Of a stretch of 64,000 nucleotides of DNA, positions 14,471 to 23,027 are shown piece after piece. Position 1 is the stretch's first letter. Each line of letters opens with the position of its first letter. The notes under the pieces are model-generated. The model was given only the letters and a program-made list of their open reading frames with translations, made no database searches and was not told where the DNA came from. A program made the translations under genes and the position numbers. The stretch comes from Oscillospiraceae bacterium. Lineage in GTDB: Bacteria; Bacillota; Clostridia; Oscillospirales; Oscillospiraceae. The stretch is taken from positions 21,321-85,320 of the forward strand of contig JAFVMW010000055.1 in the NCBI GenBank assembly GCA_017506735.1, read 5' to 3'.

Positions 14471-15270
14471 AGTGCTTCACCCTCCTGGTCAAACATTGTC
14501 GGCACCTCAAAGTTGCACCACAGCACATCTGTACGAGGGTCTGCGTTCTGGTTGTAGGACTTCCGGGCGATCCGACTCCAGTGCCGAAGCTCCTGGTCGT
14601 ATAGGTCAGACGGATATCCACTCAGAATGACTGGCCCTTTATGAGCCATCAGTGCTGCCAGCAGATCCACATGATCCTGCTCGTTCATCTCGAACCGGTA
14701 CTGTTTTCCTCCTCTGGTATCCAGCAGATACGGAGGATCAGCATAGATCAGCACGTTCTCGTGGTTGTACTTCCGGATCAGATCCAGCGCAGGCCGATTC
14801 TCAATCTGTACATCTTTCAGCCTGCAAGCCGCTTCGACCAAATCTCCCGGGAGCCGGTTCCAGCCGCCCACACAGTAGGACCGTTCCCGTGCCCACACGT
14901 CAACCTTGAATCCAGTCTTGGAATAGGTTTTGAAACCATGTCCCATTTTGGAACGGATGGCAAACCGATAGGCCCTGTCGAAATCATTGTCTCCCCGGTT
15001 TTTGTGCGCATCATCGAACACGTCCCGGGCATAGGGCGTCAGACTGATTGCCTCCGCCAGTTTCTCCGGTTGCTCACGAAGGACACGGAAGAAATTCACG
15101 ATGTCGCCATCAATATCGTTCACCGTTTCGATGGCGGAAGGCGGTTTATTGAACAGCACCGCGCCGGACCCGAAGAAGGGCTCCAGATAGGATCGATGGG
15201 ACGGCATCAAAGCCACGATCTCTCTTGCCATGCCCCACTTTGCGCCGGGGTAGTTCAGTAATGTGTTCAT
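14467..15270 (-). CDS. dam: DNA adenine methylase (D12 class)
   Basis: A 267-residue Dam-type methyltransferase. PFFGSGA (31-37) is the S-adenosylmethionine motif and DPPY (178-181) the catalytic motif for N6-adenine methylation. The first residues MNTLLNYPGAKWGMA are the usual substrate-binding 'K-W-G' of the class. Phages use such orphan methylases against host restriction or to time replication. No matching endonuclease is seen. The start overlaps a 15-residue mini gene by 4 bases. Confidence 0.9.
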   Translation of the reverse strand: MNTLLNYPGAKWGMAREIVALMPSHRSYLEPFFGSGAVLFNKPPSAIETVNDIDGDIVNFFRVLREQPEKLAEAISLTPYARDVFDDAHKNRGDNDFDRAYRFAIRSKMGHGFKTYSKTGFKVDVWARERSYCVGGWNRLPGDLVEAACRLKDVQIENRPALDLIRKYNHENVLIYADPPYLLDTRGGKQYRFEMNEQDHVDLLAALMAHKGPVILSGYPSDLYDQELRHWSRIARKSYNQNADPRTDVLWCNFEVPTMFDQEGEAL

Positions 15271-15314
15271 TGCACCACCTGCACCTTGGTATGTAAAAAT
15301 TCGTTATAGTTCAT
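15267..15314 (-). CDS. 15-codon mini gene coupling two phage genes
   Basis: ATG to TGA encodes MNYNEFLHTKVQVVQ. It overlaps the DUF551 stop by 4 bases and the Dam start by 4 (both ATGA), so it joins the two genes without a break. GGAG with weak spacing precedes it. The sequence resembles the first residues of a larger phage helicase or methylase family that start MNYxEFL, so it may be the remnant of a deleted gene. It could also be only a translational bridge. Confidence 0.35.
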   Translation of the reverse strand: MNYNEFLHTKVQVVQ

Positions 15315-15691
15315 GTTTTCTCCTTCGGCGGCTCCGGCAAAGGCTGCCATGCAATCGGAATTAAATCTCCGTTGTAGCTTTTATTGCAAAACTTTCCATT
15401 TCTGGTATGACCCTCTCGGACGAAACAATTACGGGGGTACGGATTAGGAGAAGTTGTGTCCACCCATGCAACAAGAACCGGGGGCGAGAAATCCCCCAAA
15501 CCAGAGATTGCGGACGGACGTTCCTCCGGCAACCGCTCCGTCACCGGAATCCACCTCTGCACCGATTCTGCTTCTTCCAGTTCCGAAAACGCGGCGCCAA
15601 AGTCACTCTCAAAGCCGTCAAGCCCAGACGGCAAGTCGGCTACGAAATCAAATAGTTCTTCAAGTGCTTCCCTCAAATTGTCCAGCTCCAT
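15311..15691 (-). CDS. DUF551 domain phage protein
   Basis: A 126-residue protein. An acidic N-terminal helix (MELDNLREALEELFDF) is followed by WIPVTERLPEE (about 47-57), the defining motif of DUF551, and near the end by IPIAWQPLPEPP. Such proteins are widespread in phages and are found near methylases and replication genes; their role is unknown. AGGAGG lies about 8 bases before the ATG. Confidence 0.8.
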   Translation of the reverse strand: MELDNLREALEELFDFVADLPSGLDGFESDFGAAFSELEEAESVQRWIPVTERLPEERPSAISGLGDFSPPVLVAWVDTTSPNPYPRNCFVREGHTRNGKFCNKSYNGDLIPIAWQPLPEPPKEKT

Positions 15692-15709
15692 TTTGTTTTT
15701 CCTCCTATC

Positions 15710-16510
15710 CTACACAGCCACAGCCTCATGGAACTGCTCCATGGTTTCGATTTTTGCAATCACATCAAACACCGGGAAAAACTGCTGGGGGACTACAGCG
15801 TTTCCGTAGCATTGCATTCGCTGCTTGAATCGTTGATACCCCCCCACCCAAGTGGGAACCCCATCATCCATTCCGCAAACTGGGGGTTGATGTACTGTCC
15901 AATACGCTCCGGGAAGATAATTCCAAGGCTGCTGCACAGAGTTTGTCCGTGCTTGCCGTTGTGCTCCTGCGGTGTCTGTGCCCGGATCGGCTTGAAATCC
16001 TGACTGGCCCGGGGCGATGCCAAGGATACAAACCCGGTACCTTTCATGGTGCGCACCGACAGCGTGAGCCGGTATACAGAACGTCCAGACTTCATAACCT
16101 TCTTTTTCCAAGTCGGTGCAAACGGACTCATGTATTGTTGATAAGATGCCATTAACATTTTCGCCAACAACATACCTCGGTCGGAGTTCTCGGACGATTC
16201 GCATGAATTCCGGCCAGAGGTGCCGTTCATCATTTTCTGCCAATCGCTTTCCGATAACGCTGTGAGGCTGGCACGGGAAGCCGCCTGACAGCACTGTAAC
16301 TGTTTGGAGCCCTGTCTGTTCATAAAAACTCTCCTTAGTGAGTGTGCGCACGTCCCTCCATTTTGGGACATCGGGCCAATGCTTTTCCAGTACCGCATGA
16401 GGGTAATCCGCCCATTCGCATTGCCCGACGGTACAGAAACCAGCCAACTCGGCAGCTAGATCCAGACCGCCGATGCCGGAAAATAAGGACAGATGGGTTA
16501 AATCGCTCAT
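15710..16510 (-). CDS. dcm: DNA cytosine-5 methyltransferase
   Basis: A 266-residue C5 methyltransferase. FSGIGGLDLA (10-19) binds the cofactor, GFPCQPHS (77-84) has the catalytic Cys80, and ENV (117-119) is motif VI. The GNAVVPQQFFPVF motif near the end completes the fold. It is short for the family because the target-recognition part is small. The ATG at 16510 follows GGAGG by 7 bases; a longer frame to 16657 lies over the preceding genes and is rejected. Together with Dam it gives the phage two methylases and no nuclease, which suggests anti-restriction. Confidence 0.9.
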   Translation of the reverse strand: MSDLTHLSLFSGIGGLDLAAELAGFCTVGQCEWADYPHAVLEKHWPDVPKWRDVRTLTKESFYEQTGLQTVTVLSGGFPCQPHSVIGKRLAENDERHLWPEFMRIVRELRPRYVVGENVNGILSTIHESVCTDLEKEGYEVWTFCIPAHAVGAHHERYRVCILGIAPGQSGFQADPGTDTAGAQRQARTNSVQQPWNYLPGAYWTVHQPPVCGMDDGVPTWVGGYQRFKQRMQCYGNAVVPQQFFPVFDVIAKIETMEQFHEAVAV

Positions 16511-16560
16511 AGCATATCCTCCATAGACAGCTGCCGGATGCGCATTTCGTCGTAGGTCAT
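16507..16560 (-). CDS. 17-codon mini gene coupling to the cytosine methylase
   Basis: ATG to TGA encodes MTYDEMRIRQLSMEDML. It overlaps the preceding gene by 4 bases and the methylase start by 4 bases. The methylase ribosome binding site lies inside it. It is the second such bridge in this operon. It may be a short leader peptide that governs methylase translation, or an uncalled small protein. There is no further evidence that the peptide is used. Confidence 0.35.
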   Translation of the reverse strand: MTYDEMRIRQLSMEDML

Positions 16561-16895
16561 TTCTGCTTCCTCCTGGCACCGCCATAGACTGCTTCATAGA
16601 ACGTATCCGCAGTCTCCACGCAGGGATTTGCGCAGTATGCCGCGCCTGCAATCTCAATGGCCTTCCACAGCTTGTTCGTGGAGTCCAGCAGCTTCTCGTT
16701 CAGCTCTCCGATCTTGTATGTCTTAATGATCTCCGCCTTTTCCCGTGTACCCTGTTCCCGGGGCATACCCACCCGGGCGGCGAAGCTGTACAAGTTGCGG
16801 AATGCCTGAAATAAATTGATCTGGGACATATTCTCCAAATTATCCGGCATTGGTTTGCCTGCTATTGCCAGATCTTCAATTTCATCAATCGTCAT
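16557..16895 (-). CDS. Phage protein of unknown function
   Basis: A 112-residue protein beginning MTIDEIEDLAIAGKPMPDN. The start at 16895 is chosen because the longer frame (to 16982) lies over the RusA gene. It is helical throughout and has the motif 'PDNLENMSQINLFQAFRNLY', which occurs in clostridial phages beside RusA. It overlaps the RusA gene end by 11 bases. Function not recognised; possibly a recombination accessory. Confidence 0.65.
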   Translation of the reverse strand: MTIDEIEDLAIAGKPMPDNLENMSQINLFQAFRNLYSFAARVGMPREQGTREKAEIIKTYKIGELNEKLLDSTNKLWKAIEIAGAAYCANPCVETADTFYEAVYGGARRKQK

Positions 16896-17298
16896 CCTGT
16901 ACCTCCAGTTCTGCCACGGAGATGAAGATCCCCGGCACCGCTGACCAGAATTTCTCGATGATCTCGGAGCAGACCTGCGCATCGTCCTTCCAGAAGCCCA
17001 CAGCCGTCATGCAGTCCTTCAGCAGCTTCTGGAGGTTGTCGGTGTCGGGTTTTGTGATCTTCCATTCTCCATCACCGTGTTTACTCTTGACCGGGAAGCA
17101 CCACTTGACCATCAGGCGGACAGGGCCCCGGAGCTTTCGGGTGGGCTTGTGCTGTCCGAGGCAGGCCATGAACTTCGACCGGGTGGCTGCCAGCCGTGCC
17201 GGTTCGTAGTGAACGGGCTTGCCATTCACCACACGAACCTTCTTCATCTGGTGCGTTACCGTCGGCGGAATCATCGGGAGAAAAAACTGTTTTTCCAT
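16885..17298 (-). CDS. rusA: RusA-type Holliday junction resolvase
   Basis: A 137-residue nuclease beginning MEKQFFLPMIPPTVTHQ. The acidic set in KPDTDNLQKLLKDCMTAVGF is the RusA active-site signature (D-x-D-N-x-x-K-x-x-x-D). It cuts four-way junctions during phage recombination and before packaging. The start at 17298 follows GGGAG by 10 bases. An ATG at 17349 is in frame but has no ribosome binding site. Confidence 0.85.
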   Translation of the reverse strand: MEKQFFLPMIPPTVTHQMKKVRVVNGKPVHYEPARLAATRSKFMACLGQHKPTRKLRGPVRLMVKWCFPVKSKHGDGEWKITKPDTDNLQKLLKDCMTAVGFWKDDAQVCSEIIEKFWSAVPGIFISVAELEVQDDD

Positions 17299-17430
17299 TT
17301 TCTCGAAACTCCCAACTTTTTTGAATATTTTGAAAATTGCGTTTGTCATCGTTATGCTCGGTAGGGGAAACCAGCAGCCCTATGGCTGGTTTCCTACCGT
17401 CCGAGCGTGACGATCGGTTTGAACGGAGTG

Positions 17431-17463
17431 AAAAAACTTTAGGTTACCCCCTTTAGGGGGTAA
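17431..17463 (-). terminator. Hairpin with T tract after the primase gene
   Basis: A perfect 8-bp stem (17444-17451 with 17456-17463) with a 4-nt loop. Six bases further along the minus strand is a run of six T. It probably ends the replication-gene transcript before RusA. A second hairpin (GGAAACCAG with CTGGTTTCC, 17368-17396) lies nearer RusA. Confidence 0.6.
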
Positions 17464-17479
17464 GGTATTTTCTTCCGTG

Positions 17480-17579
17480 GAAGAAACCATGTTTTCATGG
17501 ATTTTTCATTCATTGAATGAACCATAATTCAATGGTTGTTTCATTTTCGGAAAGAACCATAAAACCATGGATTTTTCAT
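17480..17579. repeat. Three 30-bp iteron-like repeats at 35-bp spacing
   Basis: Units at 17480-17509, 17515-17544 and 17550-17579 agree with GAAnGAACCAT then ATGGnTnTTTCAT. Each has the dyad CCAT-N6-ATGG at the same place, and the repeat distance is exactly 35 bp. The block lies in a 288-base gap without genes, just after the primase-helicase gene. This is how iterons of a replication origin, or the operators of a DNA-binding protein, are laid out. Which of these it is remains inferred. Confidence 0.7.
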
Positions 17580-17586
17580 TTTCAAT

Positions 17587-19803
17587 TCACAGTGATTTCA
17601 CCACAGTGCCGTTATTCTTATCGATGCAAAAACCGAACTTTTTGACCCAATTTCTGATGGTGCGTTCGGTCACCTCAGAGCCTGCGTCAGAGAACCATTC
17701 CACCAGATCCTGGAGTTTCGGCGGCTCTCCCATGTTGCAGTTCGCCACCGCATCCTCGAACTCTTGCTTCTTGTCGGCAGCCTTCTCCTTGGCCTTTTTC
17801 TTAGCCTTGCCGGAAGCCTTCTGCCAGGGCGGTGCCTCGCCGTCGGCTTCCAGATCCTTCAGCACGCCCAGTTCATCCATCCGGTGCCGGGGGTAGTCGA
17901 ACCACAGATACTTCGGAGCAAACTTCGGGAACTCTCTGAGGGTGCCTTCCACACGCCAGGCTGTCCGGCTCTGGACGGCCTTCTCTGCTTCTGCAATGTC
18001 CCGGTAGAGTCTGTCATTGACCTCCCTGCAAAGCCGGTTCCGGCAGTAGTCCAGCAGCTTCTGGGCAACACAGGCATCATCCTGGGACACATCACTCTCC
18101 CAGTTCATTGCGTTGCTGTCCAGATAGGCCCGGCACAGCCGCACCGTCTCCTGATCTGTTTCCGCCTTCCGGATGGCATCCGTGACTTCCAGCTCGATCA
18201 GGTCAAGCAATGCGTCGGGGTCACGGGCAAAGACACCGGAGCCGGATGCCCGGTCCATAGACCGCTTCTGGCCCTGTGAGCCTTTGGAGTGATGGTGACA
18301 GTAGATCACCGCACAGCCCAATTTTGTACAGACCAGGTCGAACTGATTGCAGAACTGCGCCATCTGGTCTGCACTGTTCTCATCGCCGGTGATGATTTTG
18401 TAGATCGGGTCGATAATAATCGCTGCATAGTTCTTTTTGGACGCCCTGCGAATCAATTTCGGTGCCAGCTTGTCCATAGGAACAGACTTGCCTCGAAGAT
18501 TCCAAATACTTACCGATTGTGTCATCGGAGCATTCATCGCTTTTCTGATCAGAGCAAAACGATCTTTACACGATTCCTTATCCAGCTCAAGATTCACATA
18601 CATCACTTTACCCTTCGCGCACTGGAAACCAAGCCACGAGATCCCCTCAGAAATAGCAATCGCCAGTTCGATCAGTGCAAAGGATTTGCCAGCCTTGGAC
18701 GGACCAGCTACTAACATTTTGTGGCCTTTCCGAAGTACACCTTCGATAAGCTGAGGCGGTGGATTTCCTCCAACGCCCATTTCTTCTTCATCCAAGTCTC
18801 CCAGATCATCAGTTTCAGACTCGATCCACTCCTGCCATTCCCGGAAGCCGGCCTTGCCGATGTTGGTAGCCATCAGAAACTGCTTGTGGCCGTTCCGGGT
18901 GACACCGGGCATCCGGCTCAGCCGGGAGGGGTTCTTGTTCTGGATATCCACCTGCATTCCGTTTTTCTGCAAAACGCCGTACAGGTAATCCACACGCTTG
19001 CGGTATTCGTCATAGCTGCCGGCTTCGATCTTGACTATGGCATGGATACTCTTGCCGCCGGAGTACACAAGGCAGGCCACTGGCAGCTCCAGCTCACGGA
19101 TCATGGCGTGCTGCTTCTCCAGTTCCATGGAATCAGATTCCACCAGCGCGTACCGATATTCTGTCACATTCTCATTTTTGACGCCCTTGCCGTCCAGAGG
19201 GTTGAATCGGATCCAGGCACCAACTGCCGGGTTATAGTCGCCAAATACCTCTTGAATGCTTTTGTACCGGTGGAGCGATTCGATCAGTTCTCCGGCGGTG
19301 CGGTCGCAATGGCCTTTGCTGGGCAGATACCGTCCGTCCCGTTCCCAGCTCTCGGTGACATAGCCCACATTTTCAGAGGCATCGAACAGGGTTTCCAGAT
19401 ACTTCGTCAGATCTGCCACCGGGTTCCATTCCTCCGGCTCGTGTACATCCCGGCCTTCCAGCCATCCCTTATCCACCAGAACGCCGTCCCGACTGCCGAT
19501 GATGGAATCCCAGTCCAGTTCATAGCCGGGACCATCTGAGCCACCGGGCCGCCATCCACGATCCTTTGCCATCTGTACGATGGTGCCGCCGGTGACAGGG
19601 ATGGAAGTCCCCTGGAAGGTGTTCCACTTCTTTTCGCACTCCCCTGTCCGGTACCGGGAATCATTCCGGCTCCATTCATCCCAGTCAGAGGCGGAATATC
19701 CCGCCTCTTTCAGGGCCATGCCAACACTGACCCACTCCTGATAGCTCAGTTCGCCTGGATGTATGTACGCAAGCAGAGGGAGCAGATCCATGTCTCTCGC
19801 CAT
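17587..19803 (-). CDS. Phage primase-helicase (PrimPol-like plus RepA-type ATPase)
   Basis: A 738-residue replication protein. Residues 1-90 are a PriCT-2-like domain (ELSYQEWVSVGMALKEAGYS). Residues 195-310 look like a primase-polymerase fold: ESDS (222-225), SGGKSIHA (248-255), and SRMPGVTR. Residues 350-560 are a RecA/RepA-fold helicase with Walker A GPSKAGKS (367-374), Walker B IIIDPIYKI, and a His-rich HHHSKG sensor. The C-terminus has a Lys/Ala linker and a winged HTH (TERTIRNWVKKFGF). It would unwind and prime at the phage origin, perhaps at the repeats just downstream. Confidence 0.85.
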   Translation of the reverse strand: MARDMDLLPLLAYIHPGELSYQEWVSVGMALKEAGYSASDWDEWSRNDSRYRTGECEKKWNTFQGTSIPVTGGTIVQMAKDRGWRPGGSDGPGYELDWDSIIGSRDGVLVDKGWLEGRDVHEPEEWNPVADLTKYLETLFDASENVGYVTESWERDGRYLPSKGHCDRTAGELIESLHRYKSIQEVFGDYNPAVGAWIRFNPLDGKGVKNENVTEYRYALVESDSMELEKQHAMIRELELPVACLVYSGGKSIHAIVKIEAGSYDEYRKRVDYLYGVLQKNGMQVDIQNKNPSRLSRMPGVTRNGHKQFLMATNIGKAGFREWQEWIESETDDLGDLDEEEMGVGGNPPPQLIEGVLRKGHKMLVAGPSKAGKSFALIELAIAISEGISWLGFQCAKGKVMYVNLELDKESCKDRFALIRKAMNAPMTQSVSIWNLRGKSVPMDKLAPKLIRRASKKNYAAIIIDPIYKIITGDENSADQMAQFCNQFDLVCTKLGCAVIYCHHHSKGSQGQKRSMDRASGSGVFARDPDALLDLIELEVTDAIRKAETDQETVRLCRAYLDSNAMNWESDVSQDDACVAQKLLDYCRNRLCREVNDRLYRDIAEAEKAVQSRTAWRVEGTLREFPKFAPKYLWFDYPRHRMDELGVLKDLEADGEAPPWQKASGKAKKKAKEKAADKKQEFEDAVANCNMGEPPKLQDLVEWFSDAGSEVTERTIRNWVKKFGFCIDKNNGTVVKSL

Positions 19804-19809
19804 GTGCGT

Positions 19810-21396
19810 TTATGCCTCCTTCGGGTTAAAATACAGAGGATCGATGCCTCTGGGAATACGCCAGCTGTTGGCTGCGATCCGGTCAATGAGCTTCTTCGCC
19901 TGATCAAACTGCCAGGTACCGACGTGCTGAAAGCCTCTGCTTTCCAGAAAGCGGATCTGCTTCGGAGTCGTCAGACCGGCATGACGGCGCTTTTCCAGCT
20001 TGTCCAGCAGCAGGGCCGCCTTGCCTGCGTTGTCGATCTCGTCCGGGAAAATACCCAGCTTCTCAAGGGCAGAACGCTGCTTGTCCGATGCAGGCCCCAT
20101 CTCCCAGCCGAAGGAGGGCACATAGCCGGAAAGGTCTTCCGCCTGGATGCTCATTTCAAACTGCAAAGGGTCCACCAGCTTCCGCTTCCGGGATTTCATC
20201 TCTGCCAGTTTCTTCGCCAGTGCTTCCTCGCGCTGGGCCACCACATCCTCGGATGCCTTCTGCTCCGCTTCCTCAATGTCCACCGGGCAGCCTGCGGCTT
20301 CAATGTTCTCGGTCATCTTCTTCGCCACTTCCGGAGACTCACAGATCAGACTTGCCGGGTGGCACAGCTCATGACGCTCGGTGTGCCACAGGAAATCCAG
20401 AAGTAACAGGTGATCCTTGCCCTCCGCCAGACGGGTGCCTCTGCCCACCATCTGGCAATACAGGCTGCGTACCTTCGTGGGCCGGAGCACTACCACACAG
20501 TCCACGCTGGGACAGTCCCAGCCTTCCGTCAGAAGCATGGAGTTGCACAGGACGTTGTATTTACCGGCATCGAAGTCCGCCAGAACCTCTGCCCGGTCCT
20601 CAGAACCGCCATTGACTTCCGCTGCCCGGAACCCCTTTGCATTGAGAATGTCCCGGAATTTCTGAGAGGTGGCCACAAGAGGGAGGAATACCACCGTCTT
20701 CCGGTCTGCGCAGTGAATGAGCATTTCGTCGGCAATGGATTCCAGATAAGGGTCCAGAGCGTTGCCCAGATCTCCGGCCTTGAAGTCTCCGGACTGGATG
20801 CCCACCGCCGACAGATCCAATTTCAGAGGGATGGTCAGTGCCTTGATGGGAGACAGGTACCCCTCACGGATCGCCCGGGGCAGGCTGTATTCATAGGCCA
20901 GACTCTCAAAATATTGGCCCAGATTCCGCATATCGCCCCGGTCGGGGGTAGCGGTCACGCCCAGCACCTTTGCCCCGTCGAAATGGTTCAGGACGCGCTG
21001 ATAGCTGTCAGACAGACAGTGATGAGCTTCATCCACGATGATGGCATCGAAGTAGTCAGGGTCAAACTGCGCCAGACGCTTCTCCCGCATCAGGGTCTGG
21101 ACAGAGCCAACCACTACACGAAACCAGCTGCCCAGACAGCTGCTGTCCGCCTTCTCCACCGCACTGCGCAGGCCGGTGGACTTGTAGAGCTTGTCCGCCG
21201 CCTGATCCAGCAGTTCTCCACGGTGGGCCATGATCAGGACACGGCTGCCCTTACCTACAAGCCGCTCTGTCAGTTTGCAGAATACGATGGTCTTGCCGCA
21301 GCCGGTGGGCAGGACCAGCAGAGTCCGGTTGGTACCGGACTCCCACTGCTCCTCGATGGCACTGATGGCTTCAGACTGATAAGGCCGCAGCTCCAT
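19810..21396 (-). CDS. SF2 DEAD/DEAH-box helicase
   Basis: A 528-residue helicase. LRPYQ (3-7) is the Q-like motif, PTGCGKT (30-36) motif I, DEAH (122-125) motif II, GVTATP near 150 motif III, and QMVGRGTR motif VI. A C-terminal extension of about 180 residues has a charged helix and a small domain (SDKQRSALEKLGIFPDE). It belongs to the UvrB/ResIII type of phage helicase placed next to the primase. Its ATG overlaps the DUF669 stop by one base. Confidence 0.9.
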   Translation of the reverse strand: MELRPYQSEAISAIEEQWESGTNRTLLVLPTGCGKTIVFCKLTERLVGKGSRVLIMAHRGELLDQAADKLYKSTGLRSAVEKADSSCLGSWFRVVVGSVQTLMREKRLAQFDPDYFDAIIVDEAHHCLSDSYQRVLNHFDGAKVLGVTATPDRGDMRNLGQYFESLAYEYSLPRAIREGYLSPIKALTIPLKLDLSAVGIQSGDFKAGDLGNALDPYLESIADEMLIHCADRKTVVFLPLVATSQKFRDILNAKGFRAAEVNGGSEDRAEVLADFDAGKYNVLCNSMLLTEGWDCPSVDCVVVLRPTKVRSLYCQMVGRGTRLAEGKDHLLLLDFLWHTERHELCHPASLICESPEVAKKMTENIEAAGCPVDIEEAEQKASEDVVAQREEALAKKLAEMKSRKRKLVDPLQFEMSIQAEDLSGYVPSFGWEMGPASDKQRSALEKLGIFPDEIDNAGKAALLLDKLEKRRHAGLTTPKQIRFLESRGFQHVGTWQFDQAKKLIDRIAANSWRIPRGIDPLYFNPKEA

Positions 21397-21983
21397 CAGA
21401 ATTTACCGGGGGTGTAGCCACCCTGCTGCGCAGGCTGCTGGTAGCTCTGCTGGGGAGGCTGCTGATAGGACTGCTGCTGATACTGGGGCTGCTGGTAGCT
21501 CTGCTGCTGGGGCAGGTTATCCGTCCGGTAGGGCAGCGCACTCCCCTGCTCCGGTGCGTAGAATTCCTCGATGTCGTTGGTCCACAGGTCCTTGCCGTTA
21601 TCCTTGTTCTTGAAAGAACGCTTGGAGACCTTACAGCGACCTCGGGCACCGATGACAGCATTCCAGTTCATGCTGACCTTCTGACCCTTCTGCCGCTGAC
21701 CGATGGCAGTGAAGAACTGGCACAGTTTCCACTCCGTCTTGGAGTGCAGGAACAGGTTGTGCTTGACGATGCACTCACCGCTTGCGCCGGGGATCTCCAG
21801 CTTGATGCTCAGCTTTGCCTGATTGCAGGGGGGCATCTTGGCAGAGCCGCCGAAGCGTGCCCGTTCGAAGCCGGTGATCACGAAATCATAGTCGCCGGGC
21901 TCTGCCACGACAAAGCCACCGTCTTCGTTCTCGATCTCAGCATCCCAGCCGAGTTCGTATCCATCATTCATGTAGTCGCTCAT
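21396..21983 (-). CDS. DUF669 protein, probable ssDNA-binding
   Basis: A 195-residue protein beginning MSDYMNDGYELGWDAEIEN. It has the DUF669 pattern: GDYDFVITGFERARF, an internal LSIKLEI strand, and TEWKLCQFFTAIGQ. Its tail (about 150-190) is low complexity, made of Gln, Pro, Tyr and Ser with repeated QQSYQQP. DUF669 genes sit next to Sak4-like recombinases and helicases and are thought to bind single strands, with the tail recruiting partners as in SSB; here that is inferred. AAAGGAG precedes the ATG. Confidence 0.8.
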   Translation of the reverse strand: MSDYMNDGYELGWDAEIENEDGGFVVAEPGDYDFVITGFERARFGGSAKMPPCNQAKLSIKLEIPGASGECIVKHNLFLHSKTEWKLCQFFTAIGQRQKGQKVSMNWNAVIGARGRCKVSKRSFKNKDNGKDLWTNDIEEFYAPEQGSALPYRTDNLPQQQSYQQPQYQQQSYQQPPQQSYQQPAQQGGYTPGKF

Positions 21984-21986
21984 GTG

Positions 21987-23027
21987 TTACGCTCCTTTAA
22001 TCATGTTGTAGACCTGCTGCCATGCGCCAACCAGAACGCCGTCGATGAACTGCGGGTCATAATTACGGATGGGTGTATGTTCGGGATAGTAGCCCTTCTG
22101 GGCAACCACCCGGCAGATGTCTGCCTCGGATACCTGATACTGGGTCATCAGCTGACGCAGGGCAGGCGGAATACTGGGATCGATCTGCGGCGCGTCCGGT
22201 TCAGAAGGGCAGGTCTTCTGGGTCGATGCATTCGAGGACTTCCCAGCCGTTGTCTGTGTAGGGTTTTCCGTCTGCGCAGGCTCAGGCTGCACAGCGGGAA
22301 CATCGTCCCACAGGAAGCAATGTGCCACAGTGGAAAAGTCGAAGGGCAGCTTCTCCGGCAGAGAAAACCGGTTCTTTGCATCCCAGCAGGGGTGATGGGC
22401 GGTGTACATGACACGCTTGCCGCCCTGGGCCTTGTTCTTCTTGTCCTCGGACTTGACCACGATGGTCTCGTAGTTGGCGAACAGAACCATGTCCGCCCAT
22501 TCCTTTACCATTCCGGCAACGTTGGTCTTCTGAGAGTTGATCAGCTTCAGCTCCCACCGATCATAGGCGCCCATTTCGTCGGGCTGTTCCACCTTCCGCA
22601 TGGCAGCGTGAGCGGTGATGATGACGTTGATGCCCAAATCGATGAGCTGATCCAGCAGATTCAGCAGTCTGCCCATGTCCTCATAGACGTAGCTGTAGCC
22701 CTTGCCATAGGCAAAGTCCTCGATGCCGCTTTTCTGATGCCGGGCACAGACCGCATCCACTGCCCTGCGCTGTGCCCAGTCCGCCGTATCCAGTACGAAG
22801 GTCTTGCACAGGTGGGGATTCCGCAGCACATAGTTCACCTGCTCGCAGATCATGGCGAAGCTGTTGGGAGCCGGGAACCGGCGGACATTCATCCGGGTTG
22901 TGCTGCCCTCCGTATCGCAGAACAGCGGCTCCGGGGCCAGAGAGGCGAAGGTGGTCTTACCAATGCCCTCGGGACCATAGACCACAACCTTCACCGCCTT
23001 CGGCATTACACCGGTGATGATTTCCAT
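21987..23027 (-). CDS. RecA-fold AAA ATPase (Sak4-like recombinase)
   Basis: A 346-residue ATPase. GPEGIGKT (18-25) is Walker A and FVLDTADWAQRRAV (around 85) Walker B. The sequence TAHAAMRKVEQPDEMGAYDRWELKL (split here: TAHAAMRKVEQ, GAYDRWELKL) fits phage nucleotide-binding single-strand annealing ATPases that pair with an SSB. Residues 250-290 are a Pro/Thr/Gln-rich linker, followed by a small helical end. The ATG at 23027 overlaps the previous stop (TAATG); an in-frame start at 23048 is less likely. Works with the DUF669 protein and the Rad50-like ATPase. Confidence 0.8.
   Translation of the reverse strand: MEIITGVMPKAVKVVVYGPEGIGKTTFASLAPEPLFCDTEGSTTRMNVRRFPAPNSFAMICEQVNYVLRNPHLCKTFVLDTADWAQRRAVDAVCARHQKSGIEDFAYGKGYSYVYEDMGRLLNLLDQLIDLGINVIITAHAAMRKVEQPDEMGAYDRWELKLINSQKTNVAGMVKEWADMVLFANYETIVVKSEDKKNKAQGGKRVMYTAHHPCWDAKNRFSLPEKLPFDFSTVAHCFLWDDVPAVQPEPAQTENPTQTTAGKSSNASTQKTCPSEPDAPQIDPSIPPALRQLMTQYQVSEADICRVVAQKGYYPEHTPIRNYDPQFIDGVLVGAWQQVYNMIKGA

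Noticed and set aside
14467-16510. A restriction-modification system from the Dam and Dcm genes
   Set aside because: No restriction endonuclease gene lies nearby; both look like orphan phage methylases.
17480-17579. CRISPR array
   Set aside because: Only three imperfect 30-bp units with 5-bp spacers and internal dyads; CRISPR spacers would be about 30 bases and unique.
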